DNA of 27,615 bases, from positions 1-27,615 of the forward strand of contig JAFIEC010000395.1 in assembly GCA_020832725.1 (NCBI GenBank), in the 5' to 3' direction. Source of the DNA: Paracoccaceae bacterium. GTDB taxonomy: Bacteria > Pseudomonadota > Alphaproteobacteria > Rhodobacterales > Rhodobacteraceae. The notes below the pieces were generated by a model. It did no database searches and had not been told where the DNA came from. It was given only the letters and a program-made list of their open reading frames with translations. Below, piece by piece: positions 7,754 through 15,988 of this stretch. A program made the translations under genes and the position numbers. Every line of letters starts with the position of its first letter. Within the stretch, counting starts at the first letter, position 1.

Positions 7754-8905
7754 ATGGTTGAGTTGCGGGCGATCCCGGAAACTCCGGAACTTGCCGCATT
7801 GCGCTGCGAGTTGCGCGACTTCCTGGCGACTGAAATCACGGCAGGTCGCATCGCGCTGCGGAACAATTCCTGGCTGCGCTATGACGCTGCCTTCAGCCGA
7901 AGGTGCGGCCAGCGGGGCTATGTCGGAATGCGCTGGCCGCGCCGCTATGGAGGGCAGGAGCGTTCCGAGCGCGAACGCTTCGTCGTGGCCGAGGAGATGC
8001 TCGCCGCCGGCGCACCTGTCGGCGCCCATTGGATCGCCGATCGCCAAAGCGGCGGGCAGATCCTGCGCTTTGGCACCGAGCGCGCCCGGACCGAACTGCT
8101 TCCGCGCATTGCGGCCGGCATGTGCTTCTTCGCCATCGGAATGAGCGAGCCCGACTCGGGCTCGGATCTCGCCTCGGTGACCACGCGAGCCCGGAAGGTG
8201 GAGGGAGGATGGCGCATCACCGGCCGCAAGGTCTGGACGACGAACGCCCATAACGCGCATTACCTGATAGCGCTGGTGCGGACCTCGCCCCCCGATCCGG
8301 CAAACCGCCGCGCCGGCCTGACCCAGATGATCGTCGATCTCACAGCACCCGGGATCGAGATCAGCCCGATCTACAACATCTCGGGCGAGCGCGAGTTCAA
8401 CGAAATCCTGTTCGAGGATTGTCCGGTCGGGGACGACATGGTGCTCGGGGAGGTCGGTTCGGGTTGGGCCTGCGTCGTCAACGAACTCGCTCTGGAGCGC
8501 AGCGGGCCGGATCGCTACATGAGCGCGTTCCCGCTTCTGGCCGAGTTGTTTCGCGCACAGATCTCCGACACCGCCATGCCGCCCGGCACCGGGTCCGAAA
8601 CCGGGCGACTGCTGGCGCATCTGATCGCCCTGCGCAGCATGTCGCATTCGGTTGCCGCGATGCTTGACGAAGGTCATGCACCGGAGACCGAGGCGGCGCT
8701 GGTCAAGGATGTCGGGAACGCCTTCGAGCAGGCCATTCCCGAGAGCGGGCGGCGGTTGTTCCCGCTCTCGCCATCGCTGCCGCCGCCGGAGCCACTGGCG
8801 GAGATGCTGGCACAGGTGACGCGCGACGCGCCCTCCTTCAGCCTGCGAGGGGGCACGCGCGAGGTGCTGCGGGGCATCATCGCAAGGGGATTGGGCCTGA
8901 GATGA
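7754..8905 (+). CDS. Acyl-CoA dehydrogenase, large subunit-type
   Basis: A 383-residue flavoprotein of the acyl-CoA dehydrogenase family that introduces an alpha,beta double bond and passes electrons to ETF. It shows the FAD/substrate signature FFAIGMSEPDSGSDLASVTTRA (residues about 120-141), the middle beta-domain segment GGWRITGRKVWTTNAHNAHYLIALVRT, and a C-terminal RGGTREVLRGIIARGLGLR. The last motif has Gly where medium-chain enzymes have their catalytic Glu, as in many family members that use a base elsewhere. ATG 7754 is preferred; GTG 7745 is in frame and possible, and neither has a strong ribosome binding site. Its stop overlaps the next gene (ATGA), which also encodes an acyl-CoA dehydrogenase, so the pair may form a heteromeric enzyme. 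Confidence 0.88.
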   Translation: MVELRAIPETPELAALRCELRDFLATEITAGRIALRNNSWLRYDAAFSRRCGQRGYVGMRWPRRYGGQERSERERFVVAEEMLAAGAPVGAHWIADRQSGGQILRFGTERARTELLPRIAAGMCFFAIGMSEPDSGSDLASVTTRARKVEGGWRITGRKVWTTNAHNAHYLIALVRTSPPDPANRRAGLTQMIVDLTAPGIEISPIYNISGEREFNEILFEDCPVGDDMVLGEVGSGWACVVNELALERSGPDRYMSAFPLLAELFRAQISDTAMPPGTGSETGRLLAHLIALRSMSHSVAAMLDEGHAPETEAALVKDVGNAFEQAIPESGRRLFPLSPSLPPPEPLAEMLAQVTRDAPSFSLRGGTREVLRGIIARGLGLR

Positions 8906-9948
8906 GCGACATCGCCGATCTTCTGCGCGAGCAGGCCGCCCGGCTCTTCGAACGCGAGATCGGTCGGTCGGGGCGTTCCGACGTTGGAGAGGCGGAGATC
9001 CCCACGGCGCTATGGCAGGCGATCGACGCGGCGGGGCTTTGCGACGTGATGGTGCCGGAGCATGCAGACGGCGCTGGTGCCGGGCTCCCCGAGGCGCTCG
9101 TGCTCGCACGGCTTACAGGTGCCCATGCCGCGCCGGTGCCGCTCGTCGAGACCGCCCTTGCGCGCTGGATCGCGCAGGGACACGGCCTGCCCATCGCATC
9201 GGGGGCGGCGAGCCTCGCCATCGCCGGGCCCGAGAGTGCAGGGGGCCTCGCAATCACCGGCATCCCATGGGGGCGGGCGGTCGGCACGGTCATCGGCTTT
9301 GTCGAGGGACCCGAAGGCTGGAACATTCTCGCCGTCGATCCAGCCCGGGCCGCGATCGAGCGGGCCGGGAACCTTGCCGGAGAGCCGCGCGACACGCTGC
9401 GCCTCGACGCCGGGGCGCTCGCGGACACCGTGCGGGCACCACTCGATCCGGCCCTCCTTCCGGCGGGTCCACTTGCGCTTCTCGCCCTGTTCCGGGCGGC
9501 ACAGATGTCAGGTGCCATGGCCACCGCACTCGGAATGGCGACGCGCTACGCCAGCGACCGGGTGCAGTTCGGCCGTCCGATCGGCCGGTTCCAGGCGATC
9601 CAGCAGATGCTTGCGGCCATGGCAGGCGAGGCCGCAGCAAGCGCCTGCGCAACCGATGCCGCCGGGCTTGCCGGGCCGGACAACGCGGAGATCATGATGG
9701 CCGCAGCCAAGGCCCGAAGCAGCGAAGCGGCCGGGCATGTCGCTGCCGGGGCACATCAGGTCCTCGGCGCGATCGGCTATACCCGCGAGCATGACCTGCA
9801 TCGCTATACCCGGCGGCTGTGGGCCTGGCGCGACGAGGCCGGGAACGAGGCCTATTGGCAGAGCCGCCTGTTTCGGCTGGTCGCACAGCGGGGGCCGGAC
9901 CTGTGGACCGCACTCGCACCGGTTTCCCGGGATGCCGGGCAGGAATGA
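8902..9948 (+). CDS. Acyl-CoA dehydrogenase, short partner subunit-type
   Basis: A 348-residue acyl-CoA dehydrogenase homologue, shorter and more divergent than the preceding gene. The N-terminal domain is helical (LWQAIDAAGLCDVMVPEHADGAGAGLPEALVLARLTGAHAAPVPLVET), the mid-domain lacks the usual SEPxxGSD signature, and the C-terminal domain has the conserved SDRVQFGRPIGRFQAIQQ and ends with YTREHDLHRYTRRLWAW. This is the layout of the second subunit of heteromeric dehydrogenases, where one subunit supplies most of the FAD site and the other completes it. It overlaps the genes on both sides. I infer a heterodimer or heterotetramer with the upstream gene. An independent enzyme is possible. Confidence 0.85.
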   Translation: MSDIADLLREQAARLFEREIGRSGRSDVGEAEIPTALWQAIDAAGLCDVMVPEHADGAGAGLPEALVLARLTGAHAAPVPLVETALARWIAQGHGLPIASGAASLAIAGPESAGGLAITGIPWGRAVGTVIGFVEGPEGWNILAVDPARAAIERAGNLAGEPRDTLRLDAGALADTVRAPLDPALLPAGPLALLALFRAAQMSGAMATALGMATRYASDRVQFGRPIGRFQAIQQMLAAMAGEAAASACATDAAGLAGPDNAEIMMAAAKARSSEAAGHVAAGAHQVLGAIGYTREHDLHRYTRRLWAWRDEAGNEAYWQSRLFRLVAQRGPDLWTALAPVSRDAGQE

Positions 9949-9962
9949 GAAAGGCAGCAGCG

Positions 9963-11192
9963 ATGGGACCACTGGCTGGCGTCACCATTCTCGACCTCAC
10001 ATCGGTCCTCATGGGGCCCTTCGCGACCCAGATCCTTGGCGACATGGGTGCCGATGTCATCAAGGTCGAGATGCCCGGCGGCGACATCCTGCGCCGCAAC
10101 CTCCCCGCCCGGAACCCGGACATGCCGGGACAATTCCTCAACCTCAACCGCAACAAGCGCAGCATCGTGCTCGACCTCAAGCAGGCGGCCCCCCTCGAGG
10201 CCTTCCTCCGGCTCGTCGAGGGCGCGGATGTGGTGATCCACAACCTGCGCCCGCGGGCAGTCGCAAGCCTCGGGATCTCTGCGGAGGTGCTCCATGCACG
10301 CAACCCGCAGCTGATCTACTGCGCCGCGCGCGGCTTCGGCGAAGCCGGGCCCTATGGCGACAAGGCGGCCTATGACGACCTGATCCAGGCGGGCAGCGGG
10401 TTGTGCACGCTTCTGGAGCGGGTGAGCGGCACGCCGGCCTATGTCCCCACGGCGATGTGCGACAAGATCGCCGGACAGGCCATCGTCTATGCCGTGACCG
10501 CCGCGCTTTTCGCCCGGGAGCGCAGCGGCAAGGGCGAGAGCATCGAGGTGCCGATGTTCGAGGTGAATGTCGCCTTCAACCTCGCCGAGCATCTTGCCGG
10601 CTTCGCCTTCGAACCCGCCATGGCGCCCTTCGGCTATGGCCGGTTGCTGAGCCGCTTTCGCAAGCCCTACCGCACGGCCGACGGCCATATCGCCCTGCTG
10701 CCCTACACCGACCGCAACTGGGAGCGTTTCTTCGCATTCATCGGCCGCCCCGAACTGGCCGCCGACCCGCGCTTTGTCAACGTGGGCGCCCGCATCGAGA
10801 ACATCGACACACTCTATGCGCTGGTAGAGGAGGCCGCGGCCGGGCGGACAACAGCGGAATGGGTCGCCTTCTGCGACGAAGCCAGCATTCCCGCCATGCC
10901 GGTGCAATCGCCCGAAGCGCTGTGGTCCGACCCCCACCTCGTGGCCACAGGCTTCTTCGAGACGGCCGAACACCCCAGCGAAGGGCGCTACAAGTCGGTG
11001 CGCTTTCCCATCGGTTTCGCCGAACACCGTCCGCAGATGCGCCGCCACGCACCGCGTCTGTCCGAGCATACAAGGGAGGTGCTGCGCGAGGCCGGGTTCG
11101 CGGAGGCGGAGATTGACGCACTGGTTTCGCCCGGGCCGGCACCCGAGGCTCTGGCGGCAAGCACAATCAAGGAGAAACCCGGCCATGAGTGA
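9963..11192 (+). CDS. CaiB/BaiF family (type III) CoA-transferase
   Basis: A 409-residue family III CoA-transferase that moves CoA from an acyl-CoA donor to a free carboxylic acid. The N-terminus MGPLAGVTILDLTSVLMGPFATQ and the segment GDMGADVIKVEMPGGD are family hallmarks. DLKQ, then VIHNLRPRAVASLG and IYCAARGFGEAGPYGDKAAYDDLIQA follow, with the catalytic aspartate at Asp138 or Asp139. The C-terminal domain includes RKPYRTADGHIALLPYTDRNWERFF. ATG 9963 is chosen because GAGAAAGG precedes it at normal spacing and it opens on the conserved PLAGV motif. ATG 9945, overlapping the previous stop, is an alternative adding six residues. It probably activates the pathway substrate as its CoA thioester. 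Confidence 0.9.
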   Translation: MGPLAGVTILDLTSVLMGPFATQILGDMGADVIKVEMPGGDILRRNLPARNPDMPGQFLNLNRNKRSIVLDLKQAAPLEAFLRLVEGADVVIHNLRPRAVASLGISAEVLHARNPQLIYCAARGFGEAGPYGDKAAYDDLIQAGSGLCTLLERVSGTPAYVPTAMCDKIAGQAIVYAVTAALFARERSGKGESIEVPMFEVNVAFNLAEHLAGFAFEPAMAPFGYGRLLSRFRKPYRTADGHIALLPYTDRNWERFFAFIGRPELAADPRFVNVGARIENIDTLYALVEEAAAGRTTAEWVAFCDEASIPAMPVQSPEALWSDPHLVATGFFETAEHPSEGRYKSVRFPIGFAEHRPQMRRHAPRLSEHTREVLREAGFAEAEIDALVSPGPAPEALAASTIKEKPGHE

Positions 11193-11982
11193 CAGCGTTC
11201 TCTACGAGCAGACGGGTGGCGTCGTCACCCTTACCCTCAACGAGCCGGAAACGCTCAACGCCGTGTCCGACGGGATTATCGCCGGTCTGGTGGACGCGGC
11301 CACCCGGATAAATGCTGATCTGAGCGTCGGCTGCGTGATCGTCACCGGCGCGGGACGGGCGTTTTCATCGGGCGGCAACGTCAAGCAGATGCGCGACCGC
11401 CAGGGACTCTTCGCTGGCAACCCGGCCCAGATCCGCCGCGCCTATCTGCACGGCATCCAGCGCATTCCGCTCGCCCTTTACGACATCGAGGCCCCGACCA
11501 TCGCTGCCGTCAACGGCCATGCTGTCGGAGCGGGCTGCGATATCAGCCTGATGTGCGATATCCGCATCGCCTCGGATGCCGCCGTCTTCGCCGAGAGCTT
11601 TCTGCGCGTAGGCCTCGTCTCGGGCGATGGAGGGGCCTGGTTCCTGCCACGGATCGTGGGCATGTCGCGGGCCTGCGAGATGACGTTCACCGGCGATTTC
11701 ATCGATGCCGCCACTGCCGCCGGATACGGGCTCGTCTCGCGGGTGGTGGCGCCGGAGGTGCTGATGGACGAGGTCATGGCGCTGGCCAGCCGAATCGCCG
11801 CCCAACCGCCCCATTCGCTTCGGATGACCAAGCGGCTCATGCGCGAGAGCCAGCGCGTGGAACTCGACACTGCCCTCGAACTCGCCTCGGCGATGCAGGC
11901 CATCGTGCAGCACACCGACGACCAGCAGGAAGCCGTGAACGCTCTGCTGGAAAAGCGCCCGCCCCGGTTTGACGGGCGCTGA
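11185..11982 (+). CDS. Enoyl-CoA hydratase/isomerase (crotonase) family protein
   Basis: A 265-residue crotonase-fold protein. The oxyanion-hole regions are present: FSSGGNVKQM (residues about 63-72) and AVNGHAVGAGCDISLMCDIRIAS (about 109-131). The two glutamates of canonical hydratases are not conserved: the first position is Asp (GAGCD) and the second falls at a Phe in AESFLRVGL, while an Asp appears in the following SGDGGAW loop. That GDGGAW variant occurs in other crotonases, so hydration is not assured, and isomerase, thioesterase or another lyase activity is possible. ATG 11185 has GGAG upstream and overlaps the CoA-transferase stop. With a CaiB-like transferase and CaiA-like dehydrogenases it makes a set resembling a carnitine-type cluster. 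Confidence 0.85.
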   Translation: MSDSVLYEQTGGVVTLTLNEPETLNAVSDGIIAGLVDAATRINADLSVGCVIVTGAGRAFSSGGNVKQMRDRQGLFAGNPAQIRRAYLHGIQRIPLALYDIEAPTIAAVNGHAVGAGCDISLMCDIRIASDAAVFAESFLRVGLVSGDGGAWFLPRIVGMSRACEMTFTGDFIDAATAAGYGLVSRVVAPEVLMDEVMALASRIAAQPPHSLRMTKRLMRESQRVELDTALELASAMQAIVQHTDDQQEAVNALLEKRPPRFDGR

Positions 11983-12008
11983 TCCCGGCCCCCGGGGGAC
12001 AGCCCGTC
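11971..12008 (+). terminator. GC-rich stem-loop at the end of the CoA-pathway operon
   Basis: GACGGGC at 11971-11977 pairs with GCCCGTC at 12002-12008, and CCCCCGGGGG at 11989-11998 could pair inside the loop. The structure spans the crotonase stop codon. It has no following T-tract, so it is not a typical intrinsic terminator; it may stabilise the 3' end or assist Rho. Confidence 0.3.
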
Positions 12009-12123
12009 CATCAGCGCGCGGGCCCAAGCTGGCCGGACGGATGGATGTGACTGGCCCTGTCGGGCGTTCTGGAATCGGTCTCGCGCATGATGGGCCTATG
12101 CGTTGGGGTGGGGTTGACACGCG

Positions 12124-12600
12124 ACGCATCGGCTGATGGCGGCGCATCTGTTCATCTTCTATTTCGCGGTGCTGTCCTTCATCACACCCCCGGTCGCCGT
12201 GGCCGTTTTCGTGCCGGCAACGATGGCGCGGGCCAAGCCGATGGAATCCGCCTGGGTAGCGATGAAGCTTGCCGTCGTGGCCTTCGTCGTGCCCTTCGTC
12301 TTCGTCTGCGATCAGGCGCTGCTCATGGATGGGCCCGTGGAAGTCATACTGTTCGACTTCGCCACCGCCTGCCTCGCCTTCCCGGGCATCGGGATCGGGT
12401 TGCAGGCACATCTGGTGGCAAAGGTCCCTTTGGCATTGCGCGCGCTCTTCCTGATCGCCCGGGTTGCGGCCTTGATCCCGGAGGCAGCGATACATTTGCC
12501 CGGCATCGCGGGGACATTTGCGCTTATCGCGTTCAGCTACTTCAGCGGGCGCAGAACACTGCGGGCCCAGACTGGCACCGGAAGCGACGAGGCACCTTGG
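12124..12600 (+). pseudogene. TRAP transporter large (fused) permease, C-terminal fragment
   Basis: From ATG 12136 the frame encodes AAHLFIFYFAVLSFITPPVAVAVFVPA, then KPMESAWVAMKLAVVAFVVPFVFVCDQALLMDGP, which is the characteristic C-terminal segment of fused DctQM-type TRAP permeases. It is followed by hydrophobic helices (about residues 70-140). A stop codon at 12115 closes the frame only seven codons upstream, and the several hundred residues that should come before are missing. At the other end the frame has no stop near the expected end and runs into the opposing GMC gene. No periplasmic TRAP binding protein is present. This is a remnant of a lost importer next to the CoA-pathway operon, which it may once have served. 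Confidence 0.75.
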
Positions 12601-14277
12601 TCAACCAGCCCAGTTTGCTGCGATCTTCTCTGCGATCATGATCGTCGGAAGATTGGTGTTGGCACGCGGAATCGCAGGCATGAGCGAGGCATCGACGATG
12701 CGCAGCCCTTCGACCCCGTGAACGCGCCCATCCGGTCCGGTGACGGCCCCGGAATCGTCAGCCCCGCCCATCCGGCAGGTGCCGACCGGGTGATAGAAAC
12801 CGGTGACATTTGCCCGAACGAAATCCTCCAGCATCCCGGGTTCTGCCAGAAGATGTGACAGTCCAACGCCGCCCTCGCACATCTGGCGCACGACTGCCCT
12901 GCGCACCGGGCCGGGAAGATCCAGCGCGGCTGCCACGGCCCTCGCGACAAGCCGGTTGCGCAGCCCGGTGCGATTGAGCGCACGCACCCGTTCAGAGAAC
13001 GCGGCGGGAAAAGTCTCGCGCAGGGCCCCGGCACTCTCCGGCGCGGCAAGCAACGCCGCAGCCTCGCGGTAGGCCCAGATCATGCGTGCCATGTCGCGCG
13101 GGTCGGACATCATGTCGAAGTCACGTTCGGTCACAAGTTCGGATCCCTTGCGCCTCAGGTAGACCTTGCCGCGCGAATGTGGCCGGAAGACCGAGACAAC
13201 CATCCCCCCGAGCCGCTGCCCCAGCGCATGCCACGAGGTCTTGTTCGCCACGGCGATATAGACATCGCCGTCTTCGCCCCCTTCGGGTTCAAGCCGGAGA
13301 CACATGTTCGCCGCAGGTCGAAGCTCGGCAGGCTGGCGGGCATGGGGGGCCAGGACGGCCCCGATGGCAACCGTCGGATGGTCGTGAAGATTTGCGCCCA
13401 CCCCCGGCAAGTCGACGGCTGGCGTGACCCCTACGCCGGACAGCGCATCGGCAGGGCCGATGCCGGAGCGCAGCAACAGGTCCGGGCTGTGCAAGGCTCC
13501 AGCCGCAACGATCGTGCAGCCGGCCCGAACCGGCACAGCCGCCCCGTCGAGCTCAACCTCCGCCCCTGTGCAGCGCCGCCCGTCCAGCAGAAGGCGACGG
13601 GCCCGGGCGTGATCGACGCCGACCAGATTCGGCCGTGCCCGCACGGCGGCAGTCAGGTCGCCGACTGCGGTAGAGACCCGTTCCTGCGGACGGTTCGACA
13701 TCGTAACACGGCCATAGCCATTGGCGGCGGTGCCGTTCATGTCATCAAGAAACGCGTATCCTCGCGCCTCTGCCGCGCGGGCGACAGCCTGGCAATAACC
13801 CGGCCAGTCCTGACGCGCATGGCGCCGAACCGGGATCGGGCCATCGGCCCCATGCATTGAGCCATCGAAATCGAGATCGCTCTCGAGCGACAGGAAATGC
13901 GGCAGTACCTCGTCCCAACCCCATCCGGTCGCGCCCATCTGCGCCCAGGCGTCGTAATCGGCGGGCAGGCCGCGGAATGCCACCATCGCGTTGACACTCG
14001 ACCCGCCGCCCATGATCCGCGCCTGCTCGTAGCGACGCGGCGAGCCATCCGCAGTCCAGCGCACCGAAAGCCCGGGCCACATGTTCTCGGGACGGTAGGC
14101 GGCGGAATAGAAGGTGTCGGCCACATCCGGCGGCACGGCCCCGGGCGGGGTGTCGCGCCCGGCCTCGAGCAAGACGACCTTCCGGCCCGGCTCCTGCGAG
14201 AGGCGCGCGGCAAGGACACATCCCGCAGACCCGCCACCGATGATCAGGACATCGCAACTGTCGGGCAGGCCTGTCAT
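12601..14277 (-). CDS. GMC-family FAD-dependent oxidoreductase (choline dehydrogenase-like)
   Basis: A 558-residue glucose-methanol-choline family flavoprotein. The FAD-binding N-terminus VLIIGGGSAGCVLAARL, with the ribose-binding Glu in VVLLEAGRD, is followed by ARIMGGGSSVNAMVAFRG (GMC signature 1 region), CTIVAAGALHSPDLLLRSGIG (signature 2), and the C-terminal active site with catalytic His near 496 in HPVGTCRMGG and Asn near 540 in PRANTNLPTIMIAEK. Most members oxidise alcohols to aldehydes; the fold also includes hydroxynitrile lyases. ATG 14277 overlaps the nitrilase stop (ATGA). It is the third gene of a tightly coupled trio, so its substrate is probably linked to the nitrilase substrate. 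No signal peptide is visible. Confidence 0.92.
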   Translation of the reverse strand: MTGLPDSCDVLIIGGGSAGCVLAARLSQEPGRKVVLLEAGRDTPPGAVPPDVADTFYSAAYRPENMWPGLSVRWTADGSPRRYEQARIMGGGSSVNAMVAFRGLPADYDAWAQMGATGWGWDEVLPHFLSLESDLDFDGSMHGADGPIPVRRHARQDWPGYCQAVARAAEARGYAFLDDMNGTAANGYGRVTMSNRPQERVSTAVGDLTAAVRARPNLVGVDHARARRLLLDGRRCTGAEVELDGAAVPVRAGCTIVAAGALHSPDLLLRSGIGPADALSGVGVTPAVDLPGVGANLHDHPTVAIGAVLAPHARQPAELRPAANMCLRLEPEGGEDGDVYIAVANKTSWHALGQRLGGMVVSVFRPHSRGKVYLRRKGSELVTERDFDMMSDPRDMARMIWAYREAAALLAAPESAGALRETFPAAFSERVRALNRTGLRNRLVARAVAAALDLPGPVRRAVVRQMCEGGVGLSHLLAEPGMLEDFVRANVTGFYHPVGTCRMGGADDSGAVTGPDGRVHGVEGLRIVDASLMPAIPRANTNLPTIMIAEKIAANWAG

Positions 14278-15293
14278 TCTTCAGACCTGCGGCCGGTCTC
14301 GGGCCATTCCGCCAAGGGTTCCGCAATCGGCGCGCCGTGATCGATGCGCGCTGCGGGTGCCTTGCGGTTCACCCGCAGCGAGAAGATGTCGGGGCGGTTG
14401 TAGTGCCCTGAGAAATCCACGGAGAGCTTTGCGCGACGGATCACCGAGAGGTCACACTCCGCGTAGAGGACCCCCTCTTCCGGCCCCATGGGCCCGGCAA
14501 TGATCGCCCCCGAAGGAGAGACGATCATGCTGCCGCCAAGCCGCCCGGGTTCGTCCAGGGTGGCACGATCGGCCTCCGGCATCTGCATCGCTTCGACCGT
14601 CGCCGGATCCAGCACCCCACAGGCCGAGATGACATAGGCACCCGACATCAATGCGAAGGCCTGCGAGTTCGCCTGCACTAGAAGCTGCATGGGCGTGCCG
14701 CCAAGGCCGAAATAGGCCGGCCAGCTCATGCCGTGGATCAGCGAGTTCTCCTGCGTCAAGGCGAAAATCGCGAGCGGATTCAGATTCTCGCCGCAGATCA
14801 GCCCGCTCACGCGGCCAAGCTTGGTATCGTGCCCGCCAAAGGTATCGCCATGCCCGCCGGCATGCACCAGCCGTTCACCCACGGTGGGCATGAACTTTTG
14901 ATGCTTGCCCAGAAGCGTGCCATCGGCATCGATCGTGATATGGGTATTGAACAAGGTGCCGTTGCTGCCTGCAAGCCGCTCGCAGAGGCCCATGATCACC
15001 ACGCAGCCGGCCTCGCGCGCCGCAGCGCAAAGCGCCTGCGTCTCGGGCCCGGGAATCTCCACGGCATTCTCGAAAAGTCTGAGCGCCAGCGCGCTGGAAA
15101 ATGGGCCCGTGGCGACGTGGTGATGGTACCAGGAGGGATGCGCGGGAATATACCCCTCGGGGAAGACGATGACATCCGCACCATTGCTGCCCGCCTCGCG
15201 GATCAGGGCACAGGCCTTGTCTGTGGTTGCGGAGCGATCGAGAAAGACCGGCGCGGCCTGCGCGGCGGCCACCCGGACGGTGCGGTTGATCAT
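14274..15293 (-). CDS. Nitrilase / carbon-nitrogen hydrolase family protein
   Basis: A 339-residue nitrilase-superfamily enzyme with the full catalytic triad: Glu46 in FPEGYIP, Lys133 in GKHQKFMPT and Cys167 in LICGENLNP. The long form, the KHQKFMPT and CGENLNPL segments, and the region around PSWYHHHVATG place it with true nitrilases (branch 1) more than with amidases. It should hydrolyse an organic nitrile to the carboxylate and ammonia. ATG 15293 is chosen because it overlaps the stop of the upstream gene (ATGA) and opens directly on INRTVRVAAAQAAPV, the conserved first strand. The open frame to 15527 is a shadow of the upstream gene. Aliphatic versus arylaliphatic substrate preference cannot be read from the sequence. 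Confidence 0.9.
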   Translation of the reverse strand: MINRTVRVAAAQAAPVFLDRSATTDKACALIREAGSNGADVIVFPEGYIPAHPSWYHHHVATGPFSSALALRLFENAVEIPGPETQALCAAAREAGCVVIMGLCERLAGSNGTLFNTHITIDADGTLLGKHQKFMPTVGERLVHAGGHGDTFGGHDTKLGRVSGLICGENLNPLAIFALTQENSLIHGMSWPAYFGLGGTPMQLLVQANSQAFALMSGAYVISACGVLDPATVEAMQMPEADRATLDEPGRLGGSMIVSPSGAIIAGPMGPEEGVLYAECDLSVIRRAKLSVDFSGHYNRPDIFSLRVNRKAPAARIDHGAPIAEPLAEWPETGRRSEE

Positions 15294-15958
15294 GCGGAAT
15301 CCTCTCCTTCGACGGGACGGGGGCCTGTACCTTCCGGCTTTGGCAGGGGCCGACCCTCGGCCCTGCGGCGCGCGATCTCCTCCTTGTCGGCAGCCGAGAG
15401 ATGGGGCTCGACATAGGGCAGGAGTTTCCACGCGGCGACGGGTGTTTCCTCGCTCGCGCGGGGGACATAGGGCGAGGGTTCCGCGCGGATGTGGCGGTGA
15501 ACGTATCGCTTGCAGTTGACGTAGCAATGCCGCACCGCGACGCGCACGATCAGCCGCGCCTCGGGCCAGCGGTCGAGATCTCCGGGCTCCGGCTCTGTCA
15601 CCCGTGCGACGCCCCCCACGCGGAGCCGCTGCGGGCGTTCGAAATCGACGAACAGCAGTTCCACCAGCCCGGTTTCGGCCATGTTTCCGGCGGTCATAAA
15701 AAGCCCGTTGCCGTCATAAAGGGGAAAGGCGAGGAGGTCGGGCTGCAGCACCCTGACAAACCCCGGATCGCCCCCCTTGTAGGAGCAGGCGGGGCGGCCC
15801 TCGGCATCCACGCTTGCGACGAAGACCATGTCCAGCCGCTCGATGAAGGCCGCCCATTCGTCGGAAACGGTCGGCGCAACAAGGTTCTTCTCGATCACGG
15901 CGGCAAGGCGCCGCGTGTCGAAGCGGTCCTGGAGCCGCAAATGGCTGTCCGTGAACAT
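15290..15958 (-). CDS. Pyridoxamine 5'-phosphate oxidase-like (split-barrel FMN-binding) protein
   Basis: A 222-residue split-barrel flavoprotein. The family pattern is clear: LQDRFDTRRLAAVIEKN, then FIERLDMVFVASVDAEGRPACSYKGGDPGFVRVLQ, NGLFMTAGNMAETGLVELLFVDFERPQRLRVGGVARV, and a basic Cys-containing segment (AVRHCYVNCKRYVHRHI). A proline- and charge-rich tail follows. Members bind FMN, F420 or haem, or reduce small molecules. ATG 15958 is chosen for the GGAGG-GAGGAG purine run upstream; ATG 15982 would add eight residues and has no ribosome binding site. It leads the operon with nitrilase and GMC oxidoreductase. Its role there is unclear: it could act on a nitro, imine or flavin cofactor step. 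Confidence 0.82.
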   Translation of the reverse strand: MFTDSHLRLQDRFDTRRLAAVIEKNLVAPTVSDEWAAFIERLDMVFVASVDAEGRPACSYKGGDPGFVRVLQPDLLAFPLYDGNGLFMTAGNMAETGLVELLFVDFERPQRLRVGGVARVTEPEPGDLDRWPEARLIVRVAVRHCYVNCKRYVHRHIRAEPSPYVPRASEETPVAAWKLLPYVEPHLSAADKEEIARRRAEGRPLPKPEGTGPRPVEGEDSA

Positions 15959-15988
15959 GCTCCTCGAATCCTCCGCGTTCATGGGGCT

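Noticed and set aside
7406..9109. 567-residue minus-strand open frame
   Set aside because: It is antisense to the PhyH and acyl-CoA dehydrogenase genes, which have clear motifs, and its composition is not protein-like.
9852..11186. 444-residue minus-strand open frame
   Set aside because: It is a mirror of the CoA-transferase gene, with no recognisable domain or supported start.
12087..12641. 184-residue plus-strand frame over the TRAP relic
   Set aside because: The hydrophobic TRAP segment is in a different frame; this one is a shadow.
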